Source of the DNA: Rhizobium grahamii CCGE 502
GTDB taxonomy: Bacteria > Pseudomonadota > Alphaproteobacteria > Rhizobiales > Rhizobiaceae
Assembly: GCF_000298315.2 (NCBI RefSeq)
Contig: NZ_AEYE02000035.1
Coordinates: 372,001-436,000 of the forward strand
DNA: 64,000 nt
Direction of reading: 5' to 3'
The notes under the pieces are model-generated. The model did not search any database. It was not told the DNA's origin and worked only from the letters and a program-made list of their open reading frames with translations. Both the position numbers and the translations under genes were made by a program. Numbering within the stretch: the stretch's first letter is position 1; the number at the start of each line of letters is the position of its first letter. Below, piece by piece: positions 44,950 through 55,507 of the stretch.

Positions 44950-46805
44950 CGACCGATGTGTTCAAGCTCTACGGCACGTCAGAGGTCGAAGCTGAACCAA
45001 ACCTCTTGCGTGCCGGAAAGCTTGAGGTTGATCTCGCCAACGGCAATCTGCGTAATATCCGCTATGACGGCGTCGAGGTTCTCCGGGCGATATCCTATAT
45101 CGTCCGCGACCGTGATTGGGGCACCTACTCTCCGCATATTTCCGACCTGACCATCGATGAAGATGGCAGTCGCTTCGACATTTTCTATCGCGCGGAGGTT
45201 GCGGGCCCCGCTGGGACTGATCTCGTCATCGACGTCAGGATTGCCGGCACGTCCAGCGGCGTCGACTTTAACGCCGTCGCGACGTCACGGAATGGCTTCG
45301 AAACGAACCGCTGTGGCTTCTGCATCCTGCATCCGATCGTCGGGGTCGCGGGTGCATCTGCCGTTGTGGAACATGTCGACGGAACGGTGGTGTCAACGCA
45401 GTTTCCTGATCTCATCGATCCCTGGCAGCCATTCAAGGAGATGCGCGCCATCACCCACACTGCAATGCAAGGGGTGACAGCAGAATGCCGGATGGAAGGA
45501 GACACCTTCGAGATGGAGGACCAGCGCAATTGGTCGGACGCATCCTACAAGACCTATGTGCGCCCATTGGCTCTCCCCTGGCCCTACCAAATTGCATCAG
45601 GTGAAATCGTCTGCCAAAAGATCTCGCTGATCATGAACGATCGGCGCACCGTGCTGCCAGGTGTGGCTCGCCGAGGGAGCAATGCGATCAAGCTCGAACC
45701 GGGAGCCCGGTCCGGCACGATGCCCAGGATTGGGCTGATCATTACGCCGGAAGAGGCCGAGGCAACACTGCGATCGAAGGCGATCCTTGCCGAAATTGGA
45801 CCTCAGGACCTGGTTTTTCATTTCGATCCGGAGGTGGGACATGATGAGCCTGCCCTTCGCAACTTCGCCAAGATAGCTAACGCCCATCCGGGCCGATCAA
45901 CACTTGAGATTGCACTTGCCTGCCAGCGATCTCCATCGACAGAGACAGCAGAAATCGCTCGGCAAATCGATGCTTCCGGGTTTGCACCTGATGCAATCAT
46001 GATCTCTCCCTCAGTCGATCGTCAATCAACTCCGCCAGGAAGCAAGTGGCCGGAATGCCCTCCCCTGGAGGAGGTCTATGCTGCTGCCCATGCCGCTTTT
46101 CCAGGCATTCAGATCGGCGGCGGCATGTTGAGCTACTTCACCGAACTCAACCGGAAGCGTGTTCCTGCCTCGCAGCTTTGCTTCATCAGCCACTGCACCA
46201 ACCCGATCGTGCACGCGGCGGATGATCTGAGCGTCATACAAACGCTGGAAGCGCTGCCGTTCATCACCCGCTCCGTACGCGCCATATACGGCGACTTGCC
46301 CTACCGGATTGGCCCATCGACAATCCCGATGAGGCAGAACCCCTATGGCAGCCGCACGATGGAAAACCCGTCCGGCCGCCGGATCGCAATGGCGAACCGC
46401 GACCCACGCCACAATGGACAATTCGCCGAAGCCTTTGCCTTCGGATATGCAGCTCGGATCCTGGACGCCAATCTTGACAGCCTTGCGCTTTCTGCTTTGA
46501 CCGGGAACTTCGGCCTCATTGCCGAACAAGGTGAGCCGGCTGCAGAGGGCACCCTGAGGCCGTTGGCTAATACCGTAAAGCTTCTGTCGGGCCTGGCGGG
46601 CTCCATCTGGCGCGAATGCCATTCTCCTGTTTCAAAGATTCTTGCCTTCGTCGCACAAACGACCGAGGGCCCGGTGCTCTTCGTCGTCAACCTTGCAAGA
46701 GAGGCGAGCGTCGTCGATCTCTCCTCATTCGAGTTAGCGCGTGACAACCCGGAGTCTGTATTTTCCATCTCTCCGTTTGCCATCGCAAGTCACGCCTTGG
46801 CGTAA
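44946..46805 (+). CDS. apnL: D-apionate lactonase
   Basis: A 619-residue cytoplasmic protein, no signal peptide. It opens MTTDVFKLYGTSEVEAEPNL and contains RNIRYDGVEVLRAISYIVRD and NRCGFCILHPIVGVAGASAV; the C-terminal half looks like a TIM barrel (IGGGMLSYFTELNRKRVPAS; FISHCTNPIVHAADD). Size and pattern fit the large D-apionolactonase ApnL described with D-apiose dehydrogenase, which opens D-apionolactone to D-apionate. It overlaps apsD by 4 bp. Domain knowledge of this family is thin, so the call leans on context. Confidence 0.8.
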   Translation: MTTDVFKLYGTSEVEAEPNLLRAGKLEVDLANGNLRNIRYDGVEVLRAISYIVRDRDWGTYSPHISDLTIDEDGSRFDIFYRAEVAGPAGTDLVIDVRIAGTSSGVDFNAVATSRNGFETNRCGFCILHPIVGVAGASAVVEHVDGTVVSTQFPDLIDPWQPFKEMRAITHTAMQGVTAECRMEGDTFEMEDQRNWSDASYKTYVRPLALPWPYQIASGEIVCQKISLIMNDRRTVLPGVARRGSNAIKLEPGARSGTMPRIGLIITPEEAEATLRSKAILAEIGPQDLVFHFDPEVGHDEPALRNFAKIANAHPGRSTLEIALACQRSPSTETAEIARQIDASGFAPDAIMISPSVDRQSTPPGSKWPECPPLEEVYAAAHAAFPGIQIGGGMLSYFTELNRKRVPASQLCFISHCTNPIVHAADDLSVIQTLEALPFITRSVRAIYGDLPYRIGPSTIPMRQNPYGSRTMENPSGRRIAMANRDPRHNGQFAEAFAFGYAARILDANLDSLALSALTGNFGLIAEQGEPAAEGTLRPLANTVKLLSGLAGSIWRECHSPVSKILAFVAQTTEGPVLFVVNLAREASVVDLSSFELARDNPESVFSISPFAIASHALA

Positions 46806-46945
46806 TTGACAGCGGCAGTCGCGAAGCTCGCCTTCTTGTTATCCAATCGGAGGGCAAGGTCGGCAAATTAGCACCGGACACACAGTGCTTTCCGATGTCG
46901 TCAGGCCGCCACTGCATCCCGCGCGCGCCCCAGAAGCAGGTTATC

Positions 46946-46985
46946 TCGTCATACCAGTTGACATGTTAATGTGCTTCTGTAAAAA
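46946..46985 (+). promoter_or_regulatory. Promoter of the CUT1/glycosidase operon with regulon operator
   Basis: The 15-bp motif TCGTCATACCAGTTG (46946-46960) overlaps a consensus -35 TTGACA at 46958-46963; a weak -10 TAAAAA follows at 46980-46985 (16-bp spacer). Same motif and strand as before the RuBisCO-like gene and apnO, so the transporter and hydrolase appear to be under the same regulator as apiose catabolism. Confidence 0.6.
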
Positions 46986-47017
46986 GAGGACGAGCAAGCT
47001 TACTAGAGGAGGACGTA

Positions 47018-48271
47018 ATGCTGAGCCTTTCTGCAAATCTTAAATCTGTGAGCCTCGTTGCACTGGTGCTCGCCGGACTGTCCGCGACACAAGCGCTCGC
47101 CGACGACATCACGCTCTGGACGCTCAACTTCGACAACAACGCCGCCAACGTTGCGCTGAAAAAGGTCGCAGCGGATTTCGAGGCCGCCAACCCAGGCACT
47201 CATATCGAAATCGTCCAGCGTGCAGTCGATGAACATAAGACAGCCCTCCGTGTAGCTGCGGGCTCCGACAAGGGGCCTGACATCTATTTCAGCTGGGCTG
47301 GACTTGGACTTGGCGGTGAGTACGTGAAGGCCGGCCTGTCCCTCCCACTCGATAAATACTACACCGAGTACAAATGGAACGACGAGCTTCTTCCCTCGGC
47401 GGCGGCTTTCGCGGACCTCTATCCAGGCGGCAAGCATGGCACGCCTTTCACCTTCAAGGGTGAAGCCGTCTACTACAACAAGAAGCTGTTCGAGCAGGCA
47501 GGCATCAAGGACGAGCCGAAGACCTATGATGAACTTCTCGCTGCAGCTGAAAAGCTTAAAGCTGCAGGCATTCCGGCATTCACCTTCGGCGGCACCGTCA
47601 ACTGGCACGTCATGCGCCTAATGGACGTGATCCTCGAAACCAAATGCGGTGCTGACAAGCATGATGCATTGAAGTCCATGAAGGTCGACTGGACAAAAGA
47701 GCCTTGCGCGACCGATGCGTTCACCGAATTCGCGAAATGGGCAAAGGACTATACGCTGCAGCCGTTCATGGGCATCGACAACAAGCAGTCGTTCAGCCTC
47801 TTCACGGCTGGACGCGCGGCCATGATGCTGGAAGGTGATTGGCTGGTGGGCCAGCTCGACACCACAGGCGCCAAGCTCGATGACTACGGGATCTTCCCCT
47901 TCCCGACAAATACGGACCGTCTGTACGGCTTTGCCGAGTACAATTATGTCAGTACAAAGAGCAAAAATCCTGACATGGCGGCGAAGTTCCTCGATTACTT
48001 CCTGTCAACGAAGGTGCAGCAGGACTTGCTCGGCCAGGTCAGCTCGATTTCCGTCAACAAGGATGTTCAATACAACAACCTGAAGCCCCTCCAGGCCGAA
48101 TGGCTGGATATCTTCAAGAAGTACGGCAAGATCTACATGAACGGGGATCAAGCCTTTCCGCTTGATGTGACGACGGAATATTTCCGCGTCGTCAACGACG
48201 TCGCCGCCGGCAGCATCGAGCCCGCCGACGCGGCAAAGCAGTTGCAGACCTTCATCGCAAGCAGAACCTAA
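47018..48271 (+). CDS. CUT1 ABC transporter substrate-binding protein
   Basis: A 417-residue extracellular solute-binding protein family 1 member with a Sec signal peptide (VSLVALVLAGLSATQALA, then DDITLW). Lobe 1 starts ITLWTLNFDNNAANVALKKV; typical features are GPDIYFSWAGLGLGGEYVKA, NKKLFEQAGIKDEPKTYDEL and GRAAMMLEGDWLVGQ. GAGGAGG precedes the ATG. CUT1 proteins take di- and oligosaccharides or glycosides rather than free pentoses; with the hydrolase in the same operon, a glycoside ligand is likely. Confidence 0.92.
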   Translation: MLSLSANLKSVSLVALVLAGLSATQALADDITLWTLNFDNNAANVALKKVAADFEAANPGTHIEIVQRAVDEHKTALRVAAGSDKGPDIYFSWAGLGLGGEYVKAGLSLPLDKYYTEYKWNDELLPSAAAFADLYPGGKHGTPFTFKGEAVYYNKKLFEQAGIKDEPKTYDELLAAAEKLKAAGIPAFTFGGTVNWHVMRLMDVILETKCGADKHDALKSMKVDWTKEPCATDAFTEFAKWAKDYTLQPFMGIDNKQSFSLFTAGRAAMMLEGDWLVGQLDTTGAKLDDYGIFPFPTNTDRLYGFAEYNYVSTKSKNPDMAAKFLDYFLSTKVQQDLLGQVSSISVNKDVQYNNLKPLQAEWLDIFKKYGKIYMNGDQAFPLDVTTEYFRVVNDVAAGSIEPADAAKQLQTFIASRT

Positions 48272-48366
48272 CTCCTCCCAGGACGCGGCCGATCGACATT
48301 GAAGTCGGTCGGCCGTCGAACTCACCGATCAGGCTGGCCGTGTCCATCACGCGCCTGGAGGACGTC

Positions 48367-49266
48367 ATGCCAATACGCCAAACGACCCATGATCCCCGCG
48401 TGCAGGCGCTCATCCTGCTCGTCCCAGCGCTGGCAATTTACGCCGTCTTCGCGCTCTATCCGATGCTCAACGTCGTCATCCTGAGTTTTCAGAAATGGAA
48501 CGGTCTGGATCCGCATCGGCAGTTTGTGGGACTTGCCAACTACTCGGCGATATTCACGCGAGATCCGGTTTTCTGGGTCGCCTTTCGCAACACGGTGATC
48601 TGGACCCTCATGAGCCTGGTCTTTCCGCCAATGGTTGGGCTCCTGCTGGCGCTTAGCCTCAATCAAAAGATTGTCGGGCGCAACAGCCTTAGAGCAATCT
48701 TCTATCTGCCAGTCATCATTGCGCCGATCGCCGTCGCGACGATGTGGAAGTGGATGTACGATCCCTTCTTCGGCCTGTTCAGCCAGATACTCACTTCATG
48801 GGGCTTGCAGGCCTGGATCAAGGACTGGCTTGGACAAAAGGATATTGCCCTCTATTCCGTGTTCATTGCCTACCTCTGGCAGACGGTTGGATTCTCGATG
48901 GTCCTCTTCCTTGCCGGACTGCAGAATGTCTCGCAGACCCTTATTGAAGCCGCCAGGATTGACGGCGCAGGACGGTGGGGCGTTTTCAAGCACGTTACAT
49001 TGCCCGCGCTTCGGCCAACGATCACCATCGTGCTCGTTCTGTCGATCATCTCGTCGCTAAAGGCCTTCGATATCGTCTATGGCCTGACGGGCGGCGGTCC
49101 CGCCCAATCCACACAGATGCTGGCTCTCTGGGCGTTCACGCAGGCAATGCAAATCTTCGACTTCGGTCGCGGGGCAGCGATCTCTGTCGTCCTGCTCCTG
49201 ATCACGATGGCAGTCGTCATTCCCTATCTCAGATGGACGCAGAAACACGAGGAGACCGGGGAGTGA
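48367..49266 (+). CDS. CUT1 ABC transporter permease (MalF/UgpA type)
   Basis: A 299-residue permease with six hydrophobic segments. Start at ATG 48367 (MPIRQTTHDPRVQALI) because GGAGG lies five bases upstream; a GTG at 48340 is less likely. The EAA loop reads IEAARIDGAGRWGVFKHVTL. The stop overlaps the next gene's GTG start by four bases. Confidence 0.93.
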   Translation: MPIRQTTHDPRVQALILLVPALAIYAVFALYPMLNVVILSFQKWNGLDPHRQFVGLANYSAIFTRDPVFWVAFRNTVIWTLMSLVFPPMVGLLLALSLNQKIVGRNSLRAIFYLPVIIAPIAVATMWKWMYDPFFGLFSQILTSWGLQAWIKDWLGQKDIALYSVFIAYLWQTVGFSMVLFLAGLQNVSQTLIEAARIDGAGRWGVFKHVTLPALRPTITIVLVLSIISSLKAFDIVYGLTGGGPAQSTQMLALWAFTQAMQIFDFGRGAAISVVLLLITMAVVIPYLRWTQKHEETGE

Positions 49267-50147
49267 CGACCGTGCACATCGATTCCGGCATTTCGGACCT
49301 TCAGACCAGATCATCGTCCATGAAACGCGATCCCATCCTGATCGGTCTTTGGATCGCTCTATTTCTTGTCGCGCTTGTATGGCTCGCACCGTTTATCTTC
49401 ATTGTCTTCACGTCGCTGAAGACACCGGCTGCAGTTACGAGTACGGGAGCCTTCATGCCTCCGACCGAGCTTGCGTTCGACAACTACAGCGGCGCCTGGA
49501 GCCGCGGCAACTTCGCGAACTCCTTCTTCAACAGCGTCATCATAACCGTCATCAAGGTTCCTCTCGGATTGGCGCTATCGGCCATGGCTGCATACGCGTT
49601 GGCCAAGATTAAGCTGCGGATATCCAAACTCCTGCTTCTTGTCGTCGTCTTCGGAACCATGATCCCTTTTCAGGTAATGCTTGCTCCGCTGTTTACGCTC
49701 GTGAACTCCTTCGGCCTCATCGACACCTACCCGGGCGTCATCCTGCCTTACATTGCATTCGGCGTACCCTACCAGGTCTTCATTCTGCACGGGTTCTTCA
49801 AGGGAATTCCGAAAGAGTTGTCGGAAGCCGCACTCATTGACGGCGCGACACACTTCACTATTTTCCGCCGCATATTCCTTCCCGTCTGCCTGCCGGTCCT
49901 TGCAGCCCTCCTCATTCTGGACTTCGTTTCGACCTGGAACGAGTTCGCGATGGCGCTGGTCCTGCTCCAGGATCAGCACATGTGGACGTTGCCGCTCGGT
50001 CTTATGTCGTTTCAGGGACAGTTCTCAAGCAACTACGGCCAACTCAACGCAGCAATCGTCATGACCGTGCTGCCGGCAACGATCGTGTACCTGATGTTCC
50101 AGCGCTATTTCGTGTCCGGCCTCACCTCCGGCGCGGTCAAAGGCTAG
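49263..50147 (+). CDS. CUT1 ABC transporter permease (MalG/UgpE type)
   Basis: A 294-residue permease; GTG 49263 overlaps the preceding stop (GTGA), with GGAG nine bases upstream, so the far longer open frame to 48975 is not real. ATG 49320 (MKRDPILIGLWIALF) is a fallback start. The EAA loop is LSEAALIDGATHFTIFRRIF and the C-terminal tail is the typical YFVSGLTSGAVKG. Confidence 0.92.
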   Translation: MTTVHIDSGISDLQTRSSSMKRDPILIGLWIALFLVALVWLAPFIFIVFTSLKTPAAVTSTGAFMPPTELAFDNYSGAWSRGNFANSFFNSVIITVIKVPLGLALSAMAAYALAKIKLRISKLLLLVVVFGTMIPFQVMLAPLFTLVNSFGLIDTYPGVILPYIAFGVPYQVFILHGFFKGIPKELSEAALIDGATHFTIFRRIFLPVCLPVLAALLILDFVSTWNEFAMALVLLQDQHMWTLPLGLMSFQGQFSSNYGQLNAAIVMTVLPATIVYLMFQRYFVSGLTSGAVKG

Positions 50148-50178
50148 CCGCTACAGAAATCTTTGAGGAGAAATGTCA

Positions 50179-51699
50179 ATGTCCATTGCAACAGTCGAAA
50201 AATGGGGCGTGTTCGAGATGTCCTTCGAAGGTCCCTCGGGTGGCAATCCGTATCTCGACGTGGCATTCGATGCCATCTTCACGCACAAGAGCCGTGAGGT
50301 CCGCGTTCCCGGTTTCTACGATGGCGCAAACACGTATCGCATCCGTTTCATGCCCGATACCGAAGGCGAATGGACATATCGAACGCATTCGAAGACTGCC
50401 GCACTGGATAAAATGACTGGCGCTTTCATCGCGTCTCCACCGTCTTCAGGCAACCACGGGCCTGTTCGCGTCAGAAACAAGTTCCACTTCGCCTATGCAG
50501 ACGGAACCCCGTTCCTGTCTTTCGGAACGACTTGCTATGCCTGGACGCATCAACCTGTCGCCATGCAGCAACAGACCCTCGAAACCCTGAAGCAGACACG
50601 CTTCAACAAGATCCGCATGGGTGTCTTCCCGAAGGACTACCCCTACAATGTCAACGAGCCACTCCACACATGCTTCGAACGGGGCGCTGACGGCCAGGAA
50701 GATTTCGATCGTCCGAACCCTGCATTATTCCAGCACTTCGACAAACAGGTTGAAGCGCTCTGCAAGCTGGGGATTGAGGCCGACATCATTATTTTCCATC
50801 CCTACGATCGCTGGGGATACGCCGACATGTCCGCCGATCAGGATTACCGCTACGTAGCCTATCTCGCAGCACGCCTGTCAGCCTACCGGAACGTCTGGTG
50901 GTCGCTTGCCAACGAGTACGATTTCCTTCTCGATACAAAGCCCATGGAGCAATGGGATCGCTACTTCCACATTCTCGAGGAGAACGATCCGTACCGGCAC
51001 CTGCGCTCGATCCACAACGGCGACGTCACCGCGAATTTCGATCACCGCAAGCCGTGGGTGACCCACACCTGCATCCAGAACTGGGACGTCAAGCGCACCC
51101 AGGAGTGGCGCAACGCCTACGGCAAGCCTGTCGTCAACGACGAGCCCGAATATGAGGGTGACATCATTCAATCATGGGGCAACATCAGCGCCTCCGAGCT
51201 CGTGCATCGGTTCTGGACGACAGTGACGCGAGGGGGCTACGCCGGCCATGGCGAGACCTACTCACACCCGGAGGACCTCATCTGGTGGGCAAAGGGTGGC
51301 GAGTTACGTGGCGAAGCCTGGAACCGCATCGGCTTCTTGAGAGACCTCCTGGAGGAGGATGTCAGGGACGGGCTTGAGCCGATTGCCTCCGTGGGCGAGT
51401 GGCCGTGGTCGCGCGTTTCCGGCGCACAGGATCGCGACGGCGATTTCCGGCTGATCTATCTCGGCGAACACCAGCCGATTATCTGGTCCTCAGGCTTGCC
51501 ATTGGACAGTGACGACTACGAAGTCGACATCATCGACACCTGGGGCATGACGATCACGCCGGCGAAGAAGGTGGAGGCTCCCGTTCCTCACCCGACCCGT
51601 CACGGAGCGATCGTGCGTGGGGGCAAACCGGACGCAGCGTTCGGCGTTGAACTCCCGCGCAAGCCCTACCAGGCGCTACGTGTGCGCAAGAAGCGCTAG
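50179..51699 (+). CDS. Cytoplasmic glycoside hydrolase, DUF5060/DUF4038 type, candidate apiosidase
   Basis: A 506-residue protein without a signal peptide. The first 85 residues form a DUF5060-like beta domain (WGVFEMSFEGPSGGNPYLDV; YRIRFMPDTEGEWTYRTHSK). A clan GH-A-like TIM barrel follows, with acid/base candidate E246 after Asn (WWSLANEYDF) and nucleophile candidate E322 (VVNDEPEYEG); a small beta domain (DUF5605-like) ends it. GH140 endo-apiosidase also has a DUF4038 barrel. Position inside a CUT1 operon that carries the apiose regulon motif suggests that it frees apiose from imported glycosides; this is inference. ATG 50179 has GAGGAG at a better distance than ATG 50173. Confidence 0.8.
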   Translation: MSIATVEKWGVFEMSFEGPSGGNPYLDVAFDAIFTHKSREVRVPGFYDGANTYRIRFMPDTEGEWTYRTHSKTAALDKMTGAFIASPPSSGNHGPVRVRNKFHFAYADGTPFLSFGTTCYAWTHQPVAMQQQTLETLKQTRFNKIRMGVFPKDYPYNVNEPLHTCFERGADGQEDFDRPNPALFQHFDKQVEALCKLGIEADIIIFHPYDRWGYADMSADQDYRYVAYLAARLSAYRNVWWSLANEYDFLLDTKPMEQWDRYFHILEENDPYRHLRSIHNGDVTANFDHRKPWVTHTCIQNWDVKRTQEWRNAYGKPVVNDEPEYEGDIIQSWGNISASELVHRFWTTVTRGGYAGHGETYSHPEDLIWWAKGGELRGEAWNRIGFLRDLLEEDVRDGLEPIASVGEWPWSRVSGAQDRDGDFRLIYLGEHQPIIWSSGLPLDSDDYEVDIIDTWGMTITPAKKVEAPVPHPTRHGAIVRGGKPDAAFGVELPRKPYQALRVRKKR

Positions 51700-51717
51700 G
51701 CAAAGGAGAGTTTGACC

Positions 51718-52788
<1,071 letters not shown>

Positions 52789-52790
52789 GG

Positions 52791-52812
52791 GCGCGCGCGT
52801 CTCGCGCGCTTT
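52791..52812. terminator. Terminator between convergent operons
   Basis: GCGCGCG-cgtct-CGCGCGC followed by TTT lies in the 32-bp gap between the stop codons of two convergent operons. It can end the rightward transcript, and the stem may also serve the leftward one. Confidence 0.65.
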
Positions 52813-52820
52813 CGTCCGCG

Positions 52821-54668
52821 TCAGCGTGTCAGTTGCATCGTTCCTCGCGGGATCGATTGAACGAGCCGCCGCGTATACGGGTGCTGCGGGTCGCCGATGA
52901 CCTTCTCGGTCGGTCCGTGTTCGACGATCTCGCCGAGATAAAGCACATAGATCCGCTCGGCGATCTGGCGCAGTACAGCAAGATCGTGCGTGATAAAGAG
53001 ATATGAGAGGGCGTGCTCAACCTGCAGGCGTCGGAACAGGTTAAGCACCTGAGCTTGAACAGAGACATCGAGAGCCGAAACCGGTTCGTCGCAGACAAGA
53101 ATTGCCGGCTTGACCGCGAGAGCACGTGCAATCGCAACGCGCTGGCGTTCGCCGCCAGAAAGCGACACCGGACGGCGGTTGGCGTATGCAGCAGACAAGC
53201 CGACCTCTGCAAGCAGAGACGCGACCCGTTCGGGTGTCGCCGGGCTCGTGGCGCCCACCGACGCGCCTAGTGCCTCACTCAATGCCCGACCAACGCTATG
53301 TCGGGGATTGAGCGTCGAATAGGCGTCCTGAAAAACCATCTGGATGGACCGACGGATGCGGGCAAGGTCCCTCTTCTCCATTGCGCCGTAGTCAGCTGCC
53401 GAGATACCGCCGATAACAATGTCACCGGAGGTCGGGTTCTCGAGGCCAACCAGGCATCTCCCGATCGTGGTTTTGCCCGAGCCGGATTCTCCAACCAGAC
53501 CCACACATTCCCCGGACCTTATGTAGAACGAAACATCCCTTACCGCACGGACCGGTCGTCCCCGACCACCAGAAAATGTCTTTGCCAGCGAGTTGACACG
53601 AACCAGGCATTCCCTGGCTTCCCCGGGAGATAGCCTTTTCGGCTCCTCCGACAGTACTGTCGCGCGCCGGGCGTCGATCTCGCTCTGGATCTCGTCCTGA
53701 CGCAGGCATGCTGTGAAGCGCAGACCATCGCGAGCAACAAGCGGCGGCTTTAAGGCGCGGCAAACCGCACTCGCCCAATCGCAGCGGTCGGCAAAACTGC
53801 AGCGGTCAACGACCTCGGCAGCGCGAGGCACGGAACCCCGCATTGCGACAAGGTTGGGCACGCGTATATCCACCGGGGGGTCCGACAGGAGTAGCCCTAG
53901 AGTGTAGGGATGGAAAGGTTGCCGCTCGATCGCGATGGCGTCGCCGACTTCGAGTATTGAGCCTGCATAGAGGACGTAGACGCGCTGGCAGGTCGCGAAG
54001 GCGAGACGCAGATTGTGGGTGACAAGGATGAGGCCCATGTGACGCTCCCGCTGTACATCGGCGAGGAGCTTCATGATCTCGGCTTGACTGGTGACGTCAA
54101 GCGCCGTGGTGGGCTCGTCGGCAATGAGTAGATCCGGGTCGCGCGCAAGGGCGGCAGCCATTGCGACGCGCTGACACATGCCTCCCGACAACTGGAATGG
54201 TAGGCGACGTGCCACATCCGGGTCAGAAATGCCGACTTCCTCGAGACGTCTTTGCACCTCGTTCGCCCTTGCTGCCCGCGATGCGAACTCCGGCCGCGCA
54301 CGAAGCATCTCGTCTATGTGATCGCCGCAGCACATCAGAGGGTTCAGCATCGTGAAAGGATCCTGCATCAGCATCGACACCCGATATCCCCTAACTTTGC
54401 GACGTTCGCGTTCGGGAAGCGGCATCAGGGACATACCGTCGAAGGTGATCGCGCCGGTCGCGTCGAGGCCCGACGGCAACAGACCGGCAATCGCGCGGGC
54501 AGTCACCGACTTTCCCGATCCGGACTCGCCAACGATCGCAATGCTCTCGCCGCGCTCCAGCGCGATGCTCATGGATGTCGTGATCGTCATCGTGCCCAGC
54601 GAGATGGCAAGGCCCTCGACCTCGAGAAGCGGTCCACCTCCGCCGGCCGAGATCGAGCGTGTCTTCAT
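52821..54668 (-). CDS. Dipeptide/oligopeptide-type ABC transporter, fused DppD-DppF ATPase
   Basis: A 615-residue protein with two complete peptide-type ABC domains in tandem, as in GsiA or YejF. Domain 1: Walker A GESGSGKSVTARAI, LSGGMCQRVAMAAAL, Walker B LLIADEPTTAL, and the C-terminal oligopeptide motif with cysteines (DRCSFADRCDWASAVC) that in relatives binds an iron-sulfur cluster. Domain 2: GESGSGKTTIGRCL, LSGGERQRVAIARAL, ILVCDEPVSALD. Overlaps the DppC-type gene by four bases. Substrate unknown: peptides, opines, nickel chelates or sugars are all served by this class. Confidence 0.93.
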   Translation of the reverse strand: MKTRSISAGGGGPLLEVEGLAISLGTMTITTSMSIALERGESIAIVGESGSGKSVTARAIAGLLPSGLDATGAITFDGMSLMPLPERERRKVRGYRVSMLMQDPFTMLNPLMCCGDHIDEMLRARPEFASRAARANEVQRRLEEVGISDPDVARRLPFQLSGGMCQRVAMAAALARDPDLLIADEPTTALDVTSQAEIMKLLADVQRERHMGLILVTHNLRLAFATCQRVYVLYAGSILEVGDAIAIERQPFHPYTLGLLLSDPPVDIRVPNLVAMRGSVPRAAEVVDRCSFADRCDWASAVCRALKPPLVARDGLRFTACLRQDEIQSEIDARRATVLSEEPKRLSPGEARECLVRVNSLAKTFSGGRGRPVRAVRDVSFYIRSGECVGLVGESGSGKTTIGRCLVGLENPTSGDIVIGGISAADYGAMEKRDLARIRRSIQMVFQDAYSTLNPRHSVGRALSEALGASVGATSPATPERVASLLAEVGLSAAYANRRPVSLSGGERQRVAIARALAVKPAILVCDEPVSALDVSVQAQVLNLFRRLQVEHALSYLFITHDLAVLRQIAERIYVLYLGEIVEHGPTEKVIGDPQHPYTRRLVQSIPRGTMQLTR

Positions 54669-55507
54669 TTAGCAAACCGCTCGAGCAGCCAGTCGCCGAT
54701 GAGGTTTATGCTGATGGCGGTCAATATGATCAATCCAGCAGGTAAAAGCAGGGCAACGGGATTTGAGAACAGGATATTGCGGTTCTCGAAAAGCATCCGG
54801 CCCCAGTCGGGGGCACCTGGCTCAGTGCCGAGACCGAGGAACGACAAGCCTGCGAGGTTGACCAGGGCAAAAGCGAAGTCAAGGATCACATAGGCAAGGA
54901 TTATTGGCGCCACATTCGGAAGAATGTGCACGAAGAGGATGCGTGTCTTCGATAAGCCAAGTGTGCGAGCAGCTTCGATGTAAGGAAGGGGTCGTTGCTC
55001 CAGGACTGCACTGCGTACAATGCGTGTATCGGGTGCGGAAAAAAGGACGACAAGAACGGCGACGGCGGTCCAGTATCCGCCTCCCACGACACCGACGACA
55101 ACCACGGCCAGAAGCGGCCCTGGTAGTGCGAGCATGACGTCAACCCAGCGCATGATTGCCGTGTCGACCACGCCGCCGAAATAGCCTGACACCAACCCAA
55201 GCACGGTGGCGATCGCAAAAGAGCCGGCGGCGACGACGACCGGGCCCGCCAGCGCTGTCCTTGCGCCGTAGATAACGCGCGAGAGCACATCGCGCCCAAA
55301 CAGATCCGTCCCAGCGATGTGGGCGAGCGATGGCGGTGTATCTCCAATCCCAAGCCGCTGAACGAACGGGGAATCAGGGGTAAGCTTTTCTCCAAACACG
55401 GCACTGATCGCCACCGTCGCGAGAACCAGCAAGGCAATGAGTATGACCGCTGGAACGCGCGGCCGTTCTTCCCTGCCTCCTACCTCGCCGGCCGCTGGGC
55501 TGCTCAT
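54665..55507 (-). CDS. Dpp/Opp-type ABC transporter permease (DppC type)
   Basis: A 280-residue permease with five to six hydrophobic segments and an N-terminal periplasmic loop containing the family motif HIAGTDLFGRDVLSRVIYGA. The cytoplasmic EAA loop is YIEAARTLGLSKTRILFVHI. ATGA overlaps at both ends with DppB-type and ATPase genes show one leftward operon. Confidence 0.93.
   Translation of the reverse strand: MSSPAAGEVGGREERPRVPAVILIALLVLATVAISAVFGEKLTPDSPFVQRLGIGDTPPSLAHIAGTDLFGRDVLSRVIYGARTALAGPVVVAAGSFAIATVLGLVSGYFGGVVDTAIMRWVDVMLALPGPLLAVVVVGVVGGGYWTAVAVLVVLFSAPDTRIVRSAVLEQRPLPYIEAARTLGLSKTRILFVHILPNVAPIILAYVILDFAFALVNLAGLSFLGLGTEPGAPDWGRMLFENRNILFSNPVALLLPAGLIILTAISINLIGDWLLERFAK

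Noticed and set aside
44597-44965. Arg/Pro-rich antisense frames over apsD and apnL
   Set aside because: Shadow frames of GC-rich genes; no start signals or family features.
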